A stretch of DNA of 64,000 nt from Lacrimispora sinapis (GCF_043633585.1 NZ_CP141832.1:1426001-1490000), one strand, 5' to 3'. Shown: positions 41,421-50,802, counted from the stretch's first letter. Translations and numbers: made by a program. Notes: generated by a model from the sequence alone, not told the origin.

Positions 41421-43334
41421 CTATTCTGCCAATTCCTCCCACTGTTCATAGAGTTCTTCCAATTGTTTGCCAATGGATTCCTTTTCCTGGTTCAGCTCCA
41501 TCAGCCGGGGAACATCGGTAAAGACTTCTTCCTGTGCAAGCAGCGCATCAATCTCACCATCCCTTGTTTCCAGACGGTGAATCTCATCCTCCGTTTTCTT
41601 GAGTGCATTCTGCCGTTTCCGAATCCGGGCCTGTTCTTCCTTTTGGGCCTTCCAGTCAAGCTTTGTCTCTGAGACTTCTGCTTGAGGAGCGGAATCTGCG
41701 GAGGGGCCATCGGTATAAAGACTGGTCATTAACTCCTTCTTTTCCAGATAATAATCATAATTACCGATATAATTGACCAGAGTCTTATTAGTTAAGTCAA
41801 GGATTCTGGTGGCAGTTTTATTGATGAAATAACGGTCATGGGATACATAGAGTACGGTTCCCGTATAGTTTACCAGGGCATCCTCTAAAATCTCCTTGGA
41901 GGTAATGTCCAGATGGTTGGTCGGCTCATCCAAAATGAGAAAATTGGCTTCCGAAAGCATAAGCTTTGCAAGAGAAACTCTTCCCCGCTCGCCGCCGCTT
42001 AAATCCTTCACCCGTTTATACACATCGTCTCCGGTAAAGAGAAAAGCCGCCAGAATATTGCGGATCTGGGTATTGTTCATGGAAGGATAGGTGTCCTGCA
42101 ATTCATCAAAAAGAGTCTTTTCCATGTGCAGTACCTGATGCTCCTGGTCATAATAACCGATATGTACCTTGGAGCCTAAAATGATTTCCCCTGCATCCGA
42201 AGAAAGAATCCCATTGATCATTTTAAGGATGGTCGTTTTTCCGGTCCCGTTGCCGCCGATGACCGCTACCCGTTCTCCCCGTTTTATCTCAAAGTTCACC
42301 TGGTCAAAAAGAAGATTCTGGTCAAAGGATTTTTTCAGTCCCCGTACGGTGAGAACATCGTTGCCGCTGATGATATTGGGTTCCAAACGAATCCGCATCT
42401 CATCATTGATTTCCGTCGGCTTGTCCAGCAGTTCTATTTTATCCAGCATCTTTTCCCGGCTTTCCGCCCGGCGGATGGATTTTTCCCGGTTAAAGGATTT
42501 TAATTTGGCAATTACTTCTTCCTGGTGCTTGATTTCCTGCTGCTGGTTTAAATAAGCCTTCATCTGGGCTTCCCGGATCATGGCCCGCTTGCTGCTGTAA
42601 TCCGTATAGTTTCCCTGATAAACATTCATGATTCCATTGTCAAGCTCAATGACTTTCGTGACGACCCGGTCCAAAAAGTAACGGTCATGCGCCACGATGA
42701 TGACGCTGCCGTCGTAATTGATCAAATAGGTTTCCAGCCAGGCAATGGATTCCATATCCAGATGATTGGTGGGCTCATCCAATAGGATGATATCCGGTTT
42801 TGTGAGAAGAAGACGTCCCAATGACACACGGGTTTTCTGTCCCCCGGACAAAGCAGAAACAGGTTTATGGAATTCTTCCTCCGTAAATCCCAGTCCTTTT
42901 AAGACTCCGGTTATTTCGCTTTGATAAGCATAGCCGTTTTGCTGTTCAAATTCATGATTGAGCCGGCTGTAAGAGGTGAGCATATCATTTAGTTCCCGGC
43001 CGGTAAGATGTTTCATATCCAGTTCCATCTGGCGGATTCTGGCTTCCATTTCAAGAATGGGCCGCTTGACCTCTAAAACTTCTTCATAAATGGTTTTATC
43101 GCCTGTGAGATCCTGGTGCTGTGCCAGATATCCCAAGGTTTTTCCCTTTGAAATGATGACTTCACCTTCATCAGAAGGCAGTTCTCCCATAATGATTTTC
43201 AAAAGAGTGGATTTTCCTGCACCGTTAATGCCTACGATCGCCGCTTTTTCATGGTCCTCTATATGAAAGGAAGCGTGTTTGATGACCTCATTGCTTCCAA
43301 AGGCTTTGCTTATGTTGCTGCATGAAAGAATCAT
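41421..43334 (-). CDS. ABC-F family ATP-binding protein
   Basis: A 637-residue soluble protein with two ABC cassettes and no membrane domain. Cassette 1: GINGAGKSTLL, LSGGQKTRVSLGRLLL, DEPTNHLD. Cassette 2: GGNGTGKTTIL, LSGGERGRVSLAKLML, DEPTNHLDI. The linker between (about residues 240-320) is the interdomain P-site tRNA-interaction motif region, and the C-terminal 100 residues form a coiled coil. ABC-F proteins act on ribosomes; the Uup/YdiF-like layout fits a housekeeping type rather than an antibiotic-resistance one. ATG at 43334 follows AGGAGG by 10 nt. Confidence 0.93.
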   Translation of the reverse strand: MILSCSNISKAFGSNEVIKHASFHIEDHEKAAIVGINGAGKSTLLKIIMGELPSDEGEVIISKGKTLGYLAQHQDLTGDKTIYEEVLEVKRPILEMEARIRQMELDMKHLTGRELNDMLTSYSRLNHEFEQQNGYAYQSEITGVLKGLGFTEEEFHKPVSALSGGQKTRVSLGRLLLTKPDIILLDEPTNHLDMESIAWLETYLINYDGSVIIVAHDRYFLDRVVTKVIELDNGIMNVYQGNYTDYSSKRAMIREAQMKAYLNQQQEIKHQEEVIAKLKSFNREKSIRRAESREKMLDKIELLDKPTEINDEMRIRLEPNIISGNDVLTVRGLKKSFDQNLLFDQVNFEIKRGERVAVIGGNGTGKTTILKMINGILSSDAGEIILGSKVHIGYYDQEHQVLHMEKTLFDELQDTYPSMNNTQIRNILAAFLFTGDDVYKRVKDLSGGERGRVSLAKLMLSEANFLILDEPTNHLDITSKEILEDALVNYTGTVLYVSHDRYFINKTATRILDLTNKTLVNYIGNYDYYLEKKELMTSLYTDGPSADSAPQAEVSETKLDWKAQKEEQARIRKRQNALKKTEDEIHRLETRDGEIDALLAQEEVFTDVPRLMELNQEKESIGKQLEELYEQWEELAE

Positions 43335-43374
43335 GTTTTCATTTCCTCCTGAATAAGTGTAAGACAATAGGACT

Positions 43375-43403
43375 AGTATAATATAGGTCTTTTGTTTTTT
43401 CAA
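43375..43403 (-). promoter_or_regulatory. Sigma-A promoter of the ABC-F gene
   Basis: On the minus strand TTGAAA (43398-43403), 17-bp spacer, TATACT (43375-43380), about 40 nt before the start codon. It points away from the rex promoter. Confidence 0.75.
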
Positions 43404-43424
43404 GGATTCAATGATAAAACTCGT

Positions 43425-43453
43425 TTGACATTATTTTGACGTGAAGTTATAAT
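43425..43453 (+). promoter_or_regulatory. Sigma-A promoter of rex
   Basis: TTGACA (43425-43430), 17-bp spacer, TATAAT (43448-43453): a consensus promoter ending 36 nt before the rex start. The two divergent promoters are separated by only 21 bp between their -35 boxes. Confidence 0.85.
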
Positions 43454-43489
43454 AATGTTAGTTTATTCTAAGTAAAAGAAGGTGAAGAT

Positions 43490-44140
43490 GTGGCAGATAA
43501 AGAAATTTCAAAAGCAGTGATTGCCAGGCTTCCGAGATATTACCGGTATCTTGGAGAGCTTCTGGAAGAAGGAGTGGAGCGGGTATCCTCCAATGATTTG
43601 AGTATCCGCATGAAAGTGACTGCTTCTCAGATTCGACAGGATTTAAATAATTTTGGAGGATTTGGTCAGCAGGGATATGGTTATAATGTGAAATATTTAT
43701 ATACAGAGATAGCAAAGATACTGGGAATTGACAGGCAGCATAATCTTGTTATTATTGGTGCCGGAAACCTTGGGCAGGCAATCGCCAATTATGCAAATTT
43801 TGAAAAGCGCGGTTTTCTGATCAAGGGAATGTTCGATATTAATCCGCGTCTGATCGGTCTTGTAGTTCGTGGAATAGAGATCCGCAGCGTAGATGATCTG
43901 GAACAGTTCGTGAAAGATAATGATGTCCAGATTGCCGCTTTGACCATTCCTAAGACCAAGGCACCGGAGATTGCAGACCGCCTTGTAAAGGCAGGAATCA
44001 AGGCTATCTGGAATTTCGCCCACACGGATTTGACAGTACCGGAGGATGTGGTGGTTGAGAATGTCCATTTGTCGGAGAGCCTGATGCGGCTGTCATACCG
44101 GGTATGCAGCATGCAGGACCAGGAGCAGGCCGGAGTATAA
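43490..44140 (+). CDS. rex: Redox-sensing transcriptional repressor Rex
   Basis: A 216-residue NADH/NAD+ sensor that represses fermentation and respiration genes. Residues 1-75 form a winged helix (RLPRYYRYLGELLEEG, RMKVTASQIRQDLNNFGGFG), followed by a Rossmann domain with IIGAGNLGQAIANY and a C-terminal swapped helix. GTG at 43490 has GAAGGTGAAG upstream. Monocistronic with a consensus promoter; no clear Rex operator was found in its promoter. Confidence 0.95.
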   Translation: MADKEISKAVIARLPRYYRYLGELLEEGVERVSSNDLSIRMKVTASQIRQDLNNFGGFGQQGYGYNVKYLYTEIAKILGIDRQHNLVIIGAGNLGQAIANYANFEKRGFLIKGMFDINPRLIGLVVRGIEIRSVDDLEQFVKDNDVQIAALTIPKTKAPEIADRLVKAGIKAIWNFAHTDLTVPEDVVVENVHLSESLMRLSYRVCSMQDQEQAGV

Positions 44141-44176
44141 GAGAACAGACAACCTGAGGAATAAAGGAGTATGCCT

Positions 44177-44221
44177 GCCGGCAGCCGAAGAGGAAAGACT
44201 CTTTGCTGCCGGCTGTTTTTT
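44177..44221 (+). terminator. Terminator of rex
   Basis: GCCGGCAGC (44177-44185) and GCTGCCGGC (44205-44213) form a perfect 9-bp stem, with more A/T pairing in the loop, followed by TGTTTTTT. Confidence 0.9.
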
Positions 44222-44242
44222 CTATAGAAAGGGGAAAGCATT

Positions 44243-45799
44243 ATGAGGTATCTGGTTACAGGAAGTCAGATGAAGGAAGTGGACCGCTATACCATAGAAT
44301 GTATTGGGATTCCATCTCTGGTCCTTATGGAACGGGCTGCTTTGGCGGTTTTTGAAGAAGTAAAAAAGCATGTGCAAAAAACAGACCCCATATGGGTCCT
44401 TTGCGGCAACGGGAATAACGGGGCAGATGGTGTGGCGGCCGCCAGGATGCTTCATTTAAATGGGTATCACGTTCAGGCAATTCTTGCCGGAACCAAGGAT
44501 AGAGGAAGTCTGGAATATGTCAAACAGCTCGATATTGCAGAAAAGGTAGGCGTTGATCTGGTGGAGTATCCTGATTTTAGTCCGGGCAGTTGTATGCTTT
44601 TTGTGGATGCACTGTTTGGAGTGGGGCTTAACCGGGAAATACTTGGAGCCTACCGGGAGATTATGGAGACATTCATGGAATACCGCCCTGTATTTACCGT
44701 TGCGGTGGATATTCCATCCGGAGTCCATTCTGATACGGGACAGATCATGGGCACCGCTTTTCCGGCAGATGTAACCGTAACCTTTGGATATGAAAAACTG
44801 GGGTCCATGCTTTATCCCGGAAAAGAATACTGCGGTCAGGTAACTGTGGCTGATATTGGTTTTCCCCAAAAGAGTCTTTTGGAAACAGGAACCGGATATT
44901 TTACCTTTGAACCGGGGGATGAGAAATTGATTCCAAAACGGCCGGCTTATTCAAACAAAGGCAGCTTTGGAAAAGTTCTTATAGCAGCAGGCGGACGGAA
45001 TATGAGCGGTGCGGCCTATTTAAGTGCTCTTGCCGCTTACCGGACAGGAGCCGGTCTGGTAAAAATTTTTACCGTAGAAGAAAACCGGACAATCCTTCAG
45101 ACCGGACTTCCCGAAGCTGTCATAGTGACTTATGATCCAAAAGAGGCAGAAGCCAAAACAGAGGCTTTTCAGGAATTATTGAGAACCCAGTGCGAGTGGG
45201 CAAGCGTGATTGTCCTGGGACCAGGACTGGGGCGGGAAGCATATGTGAAAAATCTGGTGGAAGAGGTGCTTACCAATGCCTATGTCCCCATCATACTGGA
45301 TGCAGACGGTCTGAGCACGATTGCAGCGAATCCGGAACTGACCGGTTATTTTACGGAAAATATTATCGTGACTCCCCATCTTGGCGAGATGGCGAGACTC
45401 ACTGGCAGTTCCATTGAAGCCATCAGAAAGAATTTAATCGCAGCAGCCAGGGAATATGCAGACCGGTTTGGGATCACCTGTGTCTTAAAGGATGCAGTAA
45501 CCATCGTTGCATGCAAGGATCAGAGAACCTACATCAATTCGAGCGGCAACAGTGCCATGGCAAAAGCAGGATCCGGAGATGTGCTTACAGGGATCATCGC
45601 CGGTCTTATGGCCTTGGGGCTTGAAGAGTCGGATGGGGCAGCCCTTGGGGTTTGGCTTCATGGCCGTGCCGGAGACGCAGTAAGAGAAAAATACGGAAGT
45701 TACAGTCTTTTAGCCAGTCAGCTGACAGAAGAACTATATACAATAATGCAGGAGCAAACGAGGGAACAAAGAGATGAGATTATATGGCAGGGTCTTTGA
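44243..45799 (+). CDS. nnrD: Bifunctional NAD(P)HX dehydratase/epimerase
   Basis: A 518-residue metabolite-repair enzyme. The N-terminal YjeF_N epimerase domain (residues 1-210) has LCGNGNNGADGVAAARML and VDIPSGVHSDTGQIMG; the C-terminal ADP-dependent dehydratase has KVLIAAGGRNMSGAAYLS, DADGLSTIA and GNSAMAKAGSGDVLTGIIAG. It restores hydrated NADH and NADPH. ATG at 44243 has AAGGGG upstream. It overlaps alr by 26 bp, so the two are coupled, a common arrangement in Firmicutes. Confidence 0.96.
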   Translation: MRYLVTGSQMKEVDRYTIECIGIPSLVLMERAALAVFEEVKKHVQKTDPIWVLCGNGNNGADGVAAARMLHLNGYHVQAILAGTKDRGSLEYVKQLDIAEKVGVDLVEYPDFSPGSCMLFVDALFGVGLNREILGAYREIMETFMEYRPVFTVAVDIPSGVHSDTGQIMGTAFPADVTVTFGYEKLGSMLYPGKEYCGQVTVADIGFPQKSLLETGTGYFTFEPGDEKLIPKRPAYSNKGSFGKVLIAAGGRNMSGAAYLSALAAYRTGAGLVKIFTVEENRTILQTGLPEAVIVTYDPKEAEAKTEAFQELLRTQCEWASVIVLGPGLGREAYVKNLVEEVLTNAYVPIILDADGLSTIAANPELTGYFTENIIVTPHLGEMARLTGSSIEAIRKNLIAAAREYADRFGITCVLKDAVTIVACKDQRTYINSSGNSAMAKAGSGDVLTGIIAGLMALGLEESDGAALGVWLHGRAGDAVREKYGSYSLLASQLTEELYTIMQEQTREQRDEIIWQGL

Positions 45800-46961
45800 A
45801 ACAGTGAATTTGGATGCGGTGAAACATAATATGGAAGCAATGAGGGCAAATCTGGCAGAAGGCACAAAGATGATCGGTGTTGTGAAAGCGGATGGCTACG
45901 GGCATGGGGCAGTTCCTGTTGCTTGGGCCATTGATCCTTATGTCTGGGGCTATGCGGTGGCAACAGCAGAAGAAGGGGTAATATTAAGAAAGCATGGCAT
46001 TAAAAAACCAATTTTGGTGCTGGGAGTCGTTCCGGCGGATGGCTATGATCTTCTGGTGGAGTATGGGATCAGCTCGTCCATCTTCCAGTATACAAGGGCC
46101 TGCCGCCTTTCCGATACGGCAAGCAAGGCGGGAAAGAAGGCTATCGTTCATCTTGCTCTGGACACCGGCATGAGCCGGATCGGATTTCCTGTCACAAAAG
46201 AGGCAGCAGAGGAGGCGGCTAAAATCTGCAGCCTTCCCGGAATCCAGGTGGAGGGACTGTTCACGCACTTTAGCAAGGCAGATGAAACCGATAAGGCATC
46301 CACGGAAAAACAGATACAGGAATACCGCAGATTTGTAAAACTGCTGTCGGAAAGAGGAATCCGCATTCCGATTCTTCATTGCTCCAACAGTGCGGGAATT
46401 CTGGATCTGCCGGCTGCAAATTTCCATGCGGTGCGCGCGGGGATTTCCATCTATGGACTTTATCCATCCGACCAGGTCGGCAAAGAGGCCGTAAAGCTGA
46501 TGCCTGCCATGGAACTGAAAAGCGTGGTCTCTTACATAAAAAAAATCGGTCCCGGCACCCCGGTAAGCTATGGCGGAACCTTTGTTGCAGAAAAAGAGAT
46601 GGTTGTGGCAACCATACCCGTCGGATACGGAGACGGGTATCCGAGAAATCTTTCTGGAAAAGGAGAGGTCCTTATAAGAGGCCGGCGTGCCAGAATTCTG
46701 GGGAGGGTCTGCATGGATCAGTTCATGGTAGATGTGACCGGAATCAAAGGCGTGGAAGAAGACGATGAAGCTGTTTTGATCGGCACACAGGGCCAGGAAC
46801 AGATCACGGTAGAAGATATCGCTGATACCTGCGGCGGGTTCCATTACGAGGTCCTTTGCGATATCGGAAAACGGGTCCCCAGGGTGTATTATGAGAACGG
46901 TCAGATCGTTGGTTCCAAAGATTATTTTGATGATTGTTATAAAGGGTTTCAAAGGGTGTGA
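45774..46961 (+). CDS. alr: Alanine racemase
   Basis: A 395-residue PLP enzyme making D-alanine for peptidoglycan. The PLP Lys is in VVKADGYGHGA (about residue 39), the opposite catalytic Tyr is in GTPVSYGGTFVAE (about 268), and GRVCMDQFMVDVTG is present. ATG at 45774 lies inside the end of the upstream gene. A MazF gene follows after 115 bp, as in many Firmicutes. Confidence 0.96.
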   Translation: MRLYGRVFETVNLDAVKHNMEAMRANLAEGTKMIGVVKADGYGHGAVPVAWAIDPYVWGYAVATAEEGVILRKHGIKKPILVLGVVPADGYDLLVEYGISSSIFQYTRACRLSDTASKAGKKAIVHLALDTGMSRIGFPVTKEAAEEAAKICSLPGIQVEGLFTHFSKADETDKASTEKQIQEYRRFVKLLSERGIRIPILHCSNSAGILDLPAANFHAVRAGISIYGLYPSDQVGKEAVKLMPAMELKSVVSYIKKIGPGTPVSYGGTFVAEKEMVVATIPVGYGDGYPRNLSGKGEVLIRGRRARILGRVCMDQFMVDVTGIKGVEEDDEAVLIGTQGQEQITVEDIADTCGGFHYEVLCDIGKRVPRVYYENGQIVGSKDYFDDCYKGFQRV

Positions 46962-47076
46962 TAGCAAACTCCATGTCCAAATCATATCATAAGGTATGCG
47001 GCGGAAAAACTTAAGTGTATACACGAGTCAAAGAAGGTCAATACTAGACTTAAATAAATTGACGGAGTGTGAGAAT

Positions 47077-47424
47077 GTGATAATCAGACGTGGAGACATT
47101 TATTATGCCGATCTTAGACCGGTAGTAGGCTCTGAACAGGGCGGTATCCGTCCGGTTCTTATTATACAGAACGATATAGGGAATAAGCACAGTCCAACCG
47201 TGATCTGTGCAGCCATAACTTCCAGAATGAACAAGGCAAAGCTTCCCACTCATGTGGAGCTTGACACAAAAAAGTGTGATATGATCAAAGATTCGGTGAT
47301 TCTTCTGGAACAGCTTCGTACCATTGACAAGCAGAGACTGAAAGAAAAGATCTGTCATATTGATGAAGAACTTCAGCAGGAAGTGGACTGTGCATTAAAA
47401 GTCAGCCTGGAACTGGATACATAG
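47077..47424 (+). CDS. mazF: MazF/NdoA-type mRNA interferase toxin
   Basis: A 115-residue endoribonuclease of the PemK/MazF family. IIRRGDIYYADLRPVVGSEQGGIRPVLIIQND, HSPTVICAAITS and KDSVILLEQLRTIDK are the family landmarks, including the catalytic Arg (GGIRPV) and Thr (AAITS). GTG at 47077 has GGAG 9 nt upstream. The 115-bp gap after alr has no room for a MazE-type antitoxin and no ORF for one downstream, so the partner, if any, is elsewhere. An inverted repeat GTCAAT/ATTGAC (47037-47063) lies directly ahead of the gene. Confidence 0.93.
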   Translation: MIIRRGDIYYADLRPVVGSEQGGIRPVLIIQNDIGNKHSPTVICAAITSRMNKAKLPTHVELDTKKCDMIKDSVILLEQLRTIDKQRLKEKICHIDEELQQEVDCALKVSLELDT

Positions 47425-47517
47425 TTCATTATTGACGGAATGCTGATAAAATGGTATATTTTAAACAGTTGCATGAAAAATACGGAAGATAATGAACAAA
47501 AGGAGTCGATAGTTAGA

Positions 47518-48924
47518 ATGGACGATGGCAATCCGCTTATACGCGTGATTATTTTTATTGCTTTTATCGTATTGGACGCAATATTTTATGGTTTTGGAGC
47601 AGCAATCCAAAACGTGAATACTGGCGAATTGGAAACGGAGATGGAAGAAGGAAGCGAAAAGGCCGGGAAGCTGTTACATATTGTGAACAGACCTACCAGA
47701 TTCGTGAATGCCATCCAGATAACCACCAATTTGATCGGTATGGTCACCGGAGCCTTTGTATTGGAGGAATTGGGCGCAAATCTGGAAAAGATACTGGCCA
47801 GGGAGGGTGCTTTCCCGGGGCAATGGCTGTCTTTGTTGAGCCTTTTTCTGGTTGCGGTGATACTGATCGTGCTTTTGATCAGCTTTGGAATTATAATACC
47901 CAAGCGGTGCGCAGCAAAGAATCCTGAGAAATGGGGGTACGGGCTGCTGCCGGTGGTGTCGTTTCTTATGATACCCATCATGCCCCTTGCATGGTTGGCC
48001 AATCTGGTGGCGTTTTTCATCTTAAAACTGTTTGGAATCGGAATGACATCAGATAATGAGAACGTTACGGAAGAAGACATCATGTCTATGGTAAACGAAG
48101 GTCATGAACAGGGGGTATTGGAAGCCAGAGAGGCTGAGATGATCACCAACATCTTTGAATTGAATGAAAAAGAAGCGGGTGATATCATGACCCATAGAAA
48201 AAATCTTGTGGCTTTGGAAGGGGATATGACTCTTCGGGAAGCAGTTGATTTTATTCTGAATGAAGGCTTTAATTCGCGTTACCCGGTTTATAAAAAAGAT
48301 GTGGATGATGTAATTGGAATCCTTCATATGAAAGATGCCCTGATCGCGGTAGAAAATAAAAAGAATGCGGGACGGAAGCTGTGGGAGATCGAAGGTCTTC
48401 TGCGGGAAGCGGTCTTCATTCCTGAAACAAGAAATATCAATGATCTGTTCAAGGAGATGCAGTCCGGAAAGATCCATATGGTGATTGTGGTGGATGAATA
48501 CGGTCAGACAGCCGGTATTGTGACCATGGAGGATATTCTGGAAGAAATCGTGGGCAATATTTTAGATGAATACGACGTGGATGAACAATATATTATACCT
48601 TCCGAAGATGGTTCTTACATCATGAATGGTATGACCCTTCTGGAAGATGTGGAAAAGACCCTGGACATTGAATTTGAAGAAGAGGATTATGATTCTTACG
48701 ACACCATAAGCGGACTTCTGATTTCAAAACTGAATCGGATTCCTCAGGAAGGGGAACAGATTGAGGTATCAATTCTTGGATACCGCTTTAAGATTCTTCA
48801 GGTGGAAAATAAAGTCATTCAATCCATCCGGGTCTATAAAGAGGAATCGGATGAGCCTAAGGGGAAGGCTGGTTCTGTTAAAAAAATGGACGCAGATCAG
48901 GAATTCCCCGAAGCGTTGATATAA
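47518..48924 (+). CDS. CNNM/HlyC-type transporter with CBS domains (hemolysin family)
   Basis: A 468-residue membrane protein. Three or four hydrophobic helices form the DUF21/CNNM transmembrane domain (residues 5-185, including IIPKRCAAKNPEKWGYG), followed by two CBS domains (NVTEEDIMSMVNEGHEQG, MTHRKNLVALEGDM, VFIPETRNINDLF) and the CorC/HlyC C-terminal domain. The family handles Mg2+ or Co2+ efflux; hemolysis is a historical label. ATG at 47518 gives the usual N-terminus MDDGNPLIRVIIF. It lies 93 bp after mazF without a terminator. Confidence 0.88.
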   Translation: MDDGNPLIRVIIFIAFIVLDAIFYGFGAAIQNVNTGELETEMEEGSEKAGKLLHIVNRPTRFVNAIQITTNLIGMVTGAFVLEELGANLEKILAREGAFPGQWLSLLSLFLVAVILIVLLISFGIIIPKRCAAKNPEKWGYGLLPVVSFLMIPIMPLAWLANLVAFFILKLFGIGMTSDNENVTEEDIMSMVNEGHEQGVLEAREAEMITNIFELNEKEAGDIMTHRKNLVALEGDMTLREAVDFILNEGFNSRYPVYKKDVDDVIGILHMKDALIAVENKKNAGRKLWEIEGLLREAVFIPETRNINDLFKEMQSGKIHMVIVVDEYGQTAGIVTMEDILEEIVGNILDEYDVDEQYIIPSEDGSYIMNGMTLLEDVEKTLDIEFEEEDYDSYDTISGLLISKLNRIPQEGEQIEVSILGYRFKILQVENKVIQSIRVYKEESDEPKGKAGSVKKMDADQEFPEALI

Positions 48925-48929
48925 AACTG

Positions 48930-48993
48930 GCACAGCCTCCGGAGATTCCATATGTGAAAGCAGTTGGATTCGGTGGCTGTGCATTATTTTTTC
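48930..48993 (+). terminator. Terminator of the CBS transporter gene
   Basis: GCACAGCC (48930-48937) pairs with GGCTGTGC (48975-48982), extended by CCG/CGG, followed by ATTATTTTTTC. Confidence 0.8.
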
Positions 48994-49086
48994 TTGCCAG
49001 ATAAAAAAAATAGTGTTAGAATAGAAAAGATTTTGGTTTTAAGAAGAAAAGGACGAAATAGAGAAAGAAAAGGAGTGCTTTAAACA

Positions 49087-49815
49087 ATGTCAGGACATTC
49101 AAAGTTCGCAAATATCAAACACAAAAAAGAGAAGAATGATTCCGCAAAAGGCAAGATTTTCACTGTCATCGGAAGAGAAATAGCAGTAGCAGTAAAAGAA
49201 GGCGGACCAGACCCTGCAAATAATAGTAGGCTCCGTGATGTTATTGCAAAAGCAAAAGCAAATAACATGCCAAATGATACCATTGACCGCGGGATTAAAA
49301 AAGCGGCCGGTGATGCGGCTTCTGTTAATTATGAAACAATTACATACGAAGGTTATGGCCCCAACGGAGTTGCAATCATCGTAGATACCTTGACAGACAA
49401 TAAAAACCGTACGGCAGCAAATGTCAGAAGTGCATTTACAAAGGGCGGAGGCAATGTAGGTACTCCCGGCTGCGTTTCCTTCCTTTTTGATAGAAAGGGC
49501 CAGATCATCATTGACAAGGAAGAATGTGAGATGGACCCGGATGAACTGATGATGCTCGCTCTGGATGCAGGGGCAGAGGATTTTTCAGAGGAAGAGGACA
49601 GCTATGAAGTGATTACCGGACCGGATGAGTTCAGTGCGGTAAGAGAAGCGCTGGAAGCGGCAGGAATTGCCATGGCAGAAGCGGATGTTACCATGATCCC
49701 TCAGACTTGGGTAGAACTGACAGATGACGAATCCATTAAGAAGATGAACCGGATTCTGGATCTTTTAGATGCCGATGATGACGTGCAGGCAACCTATCAT
49801 AACTGGGATGAATAA
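49087..49815 (+). CDS. yebC: YebC/PmpR family regulatory protein
   Basis: A 242-residue protein with the standard start MSGHSKFANIKHKKEK, then NMPNDTIDRGIKKA, YEGYGPNGVAIIVDTLTDN and an acidic C-terminal half. Older annotation calls this family a transcriptional regulator; recent work on some members points to helping ribosomes stalled at proline stretches. One odd point is the second-domain start FANIKHKKEK instead of the more common WANIKHRK, a known variant. It stands alone with its own terminator. Confidence 0.95.
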   Translation: MSGHSKFANIKHKKEKNDSAKGKIFTVIGREIAVAVKEGGPDPANNSRLRDVIAKAKANNMPNDTIDRGIKKAAGDAASVNYETITYEGYGPNGVAIIVDTLTDNKNRTAANVRSAFTKGGGNVGTPGCVSFLFDRKGQIIIDKEECEMDPDELMMLALDAGAEDFSEEEDSYEVITGPDEFSAVREALEAAGIAMAEADVTMIPQTWVELTDDESIKKMNRILDLLDADDDVQATYHNWDE

Positions 49816-49822
49816 TATAGAT

Positions 49823-49867
49823 AGAGTGAGAGAGGAAGTTATAATCCTTTCCCACTCTTTTTGTTTT
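49823..49867 (+). terminator. Terminator between yebC and the GNAT gene
   Basis: AGAGTG (49823-49828) and CACTCT (49853-49858), with AGAGGA/TCCTTT pairing inside, followed by TTTTTGTTTTCC. Confidence 0.75.
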
Positions 49868-49895
49868 CCTACATATTATTTGATCTGGATAAAAA

Positions 49896-50663
49896 TTAGT
49901 ATACATAATAGGACAGGGTTTCTGTGATCTGGAATCCTGCTTTTTTGTACAGAGCGAGGGCCGGCTCGTTAAGCCCGGATACCTGTAAAAAAAGCTTTTT
50001 AAACCGTTTGGCATTGGGATGGGCAAAATAAGTATCCAAAAACAGAGAAAGACATGCGGTTCCAAGTCCCTGATTGCGAAGGGGTTCTGCGATCTCAAAG
50101 CCGTAAAAATAAGTGCCATGGTCTAAGAAATCCAGAAAGCAGGACCCCACAGTGCTGCCCTCTAACAAAAATACACATTGGACCGGTGTCTCTTCCGGCG
50201 AAGTGGCAATGGTCAGGGACAGCTTGTCGGAATAGCGTCTGTCTTTGGAATGACTGGTTTTAAACAGCTGGGAAGGAGGCAGTTCCATGATGTGCTCCTG
50301 GTACCAAAAGGAGGCTTCTATGGCTTTGATTGCTGCAAGCGTGTCCGGGCAGGTTTCGTCTACGGGAAAGATCAGATCGGTTTCCCCGGTCTCCTTTAAT
50401 AACTCTTTGAGCAAACGGACAAAATATCCTTTTCTCCGGTGAACCGGGGCCGTAAAAGCGCTGCATTCGTAATCCTGATTTTCGGTAAAAAATGCGCTGA
50501 TAGCGGATAAGAGAACCTCTTCGCCGTATAATAAGTAATAGATACAATCCTCTTCCATTGGAAAGGTCAAAGATATGCTGTCATGGTTTCTGCAGGTATC
50601 CTGCAGTAAGTATAAATCATGTTTTTGTGTTTGCGTAGGGGAATTGGTACGGATTATATTCAT
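49896..50663 (-). CDS. GNAT-family N-acetyltransferase, apparent tandem domain
   Basis: A 255-residue protein. The C-terminal half has a clear GNAT motif A (PLRNQGLGTACLSLFLD) and the final LQVSGLNEPALALYKKAGF motif B. The N-terminal half resembles a second, weaker GNAT (VHRRKGYFVRLLKELL). Acetyl-CoA-dependent transfer is expected; the substrate is unknown. ATG at 50663 with AGGAG about 8 nt upstream is preferred over a longer reading from 50777. Monocistronic and convergent with yebC. Confidence 0.85.
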   Translation of the reverse strand: MNIIRTNSPTQTQKHDLYLLQDTCRNHDSISLTFPMEEDCIYYLLYGEEVLLSAISAFFTENQDYECSAFTAPVHRRKGYFVRLLKELLKETGETDLIFPVDETCPDTLAAIKAIEASFWYQEHIMELPPSQLFKTSHSKDRRYSDKLSLTIATSPEETPVQCVFLLEGSTVGSCFLDFLDHGTYFYGFEIAEPLRNQGLGTACLSLFLDTYFAHPNAKRFKKLFLQVSGLNEPALALYKKAGFQITETLSYYVY

Positions 50664-50802
50664 AGCAGGACTCCTGATTTGTTTTCCTATAGTATAATAC
50701 AAAAAAACATGTAAATTCAATAAAATATTTCCATATTTATGGTTGTTTCTTTGAAATATGGGTGATAGAATAAACACAAGTAAATCGGTTGGAGGGATAT
50801 CA

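Noticed and set aside
45984..47024. Minus-strand ORF of 346 residues opposite alr
   Set aside because: It is the shadow of the alanine racemase gene: Cys/His/Phe-rich composition, no domain, no ribosome site.
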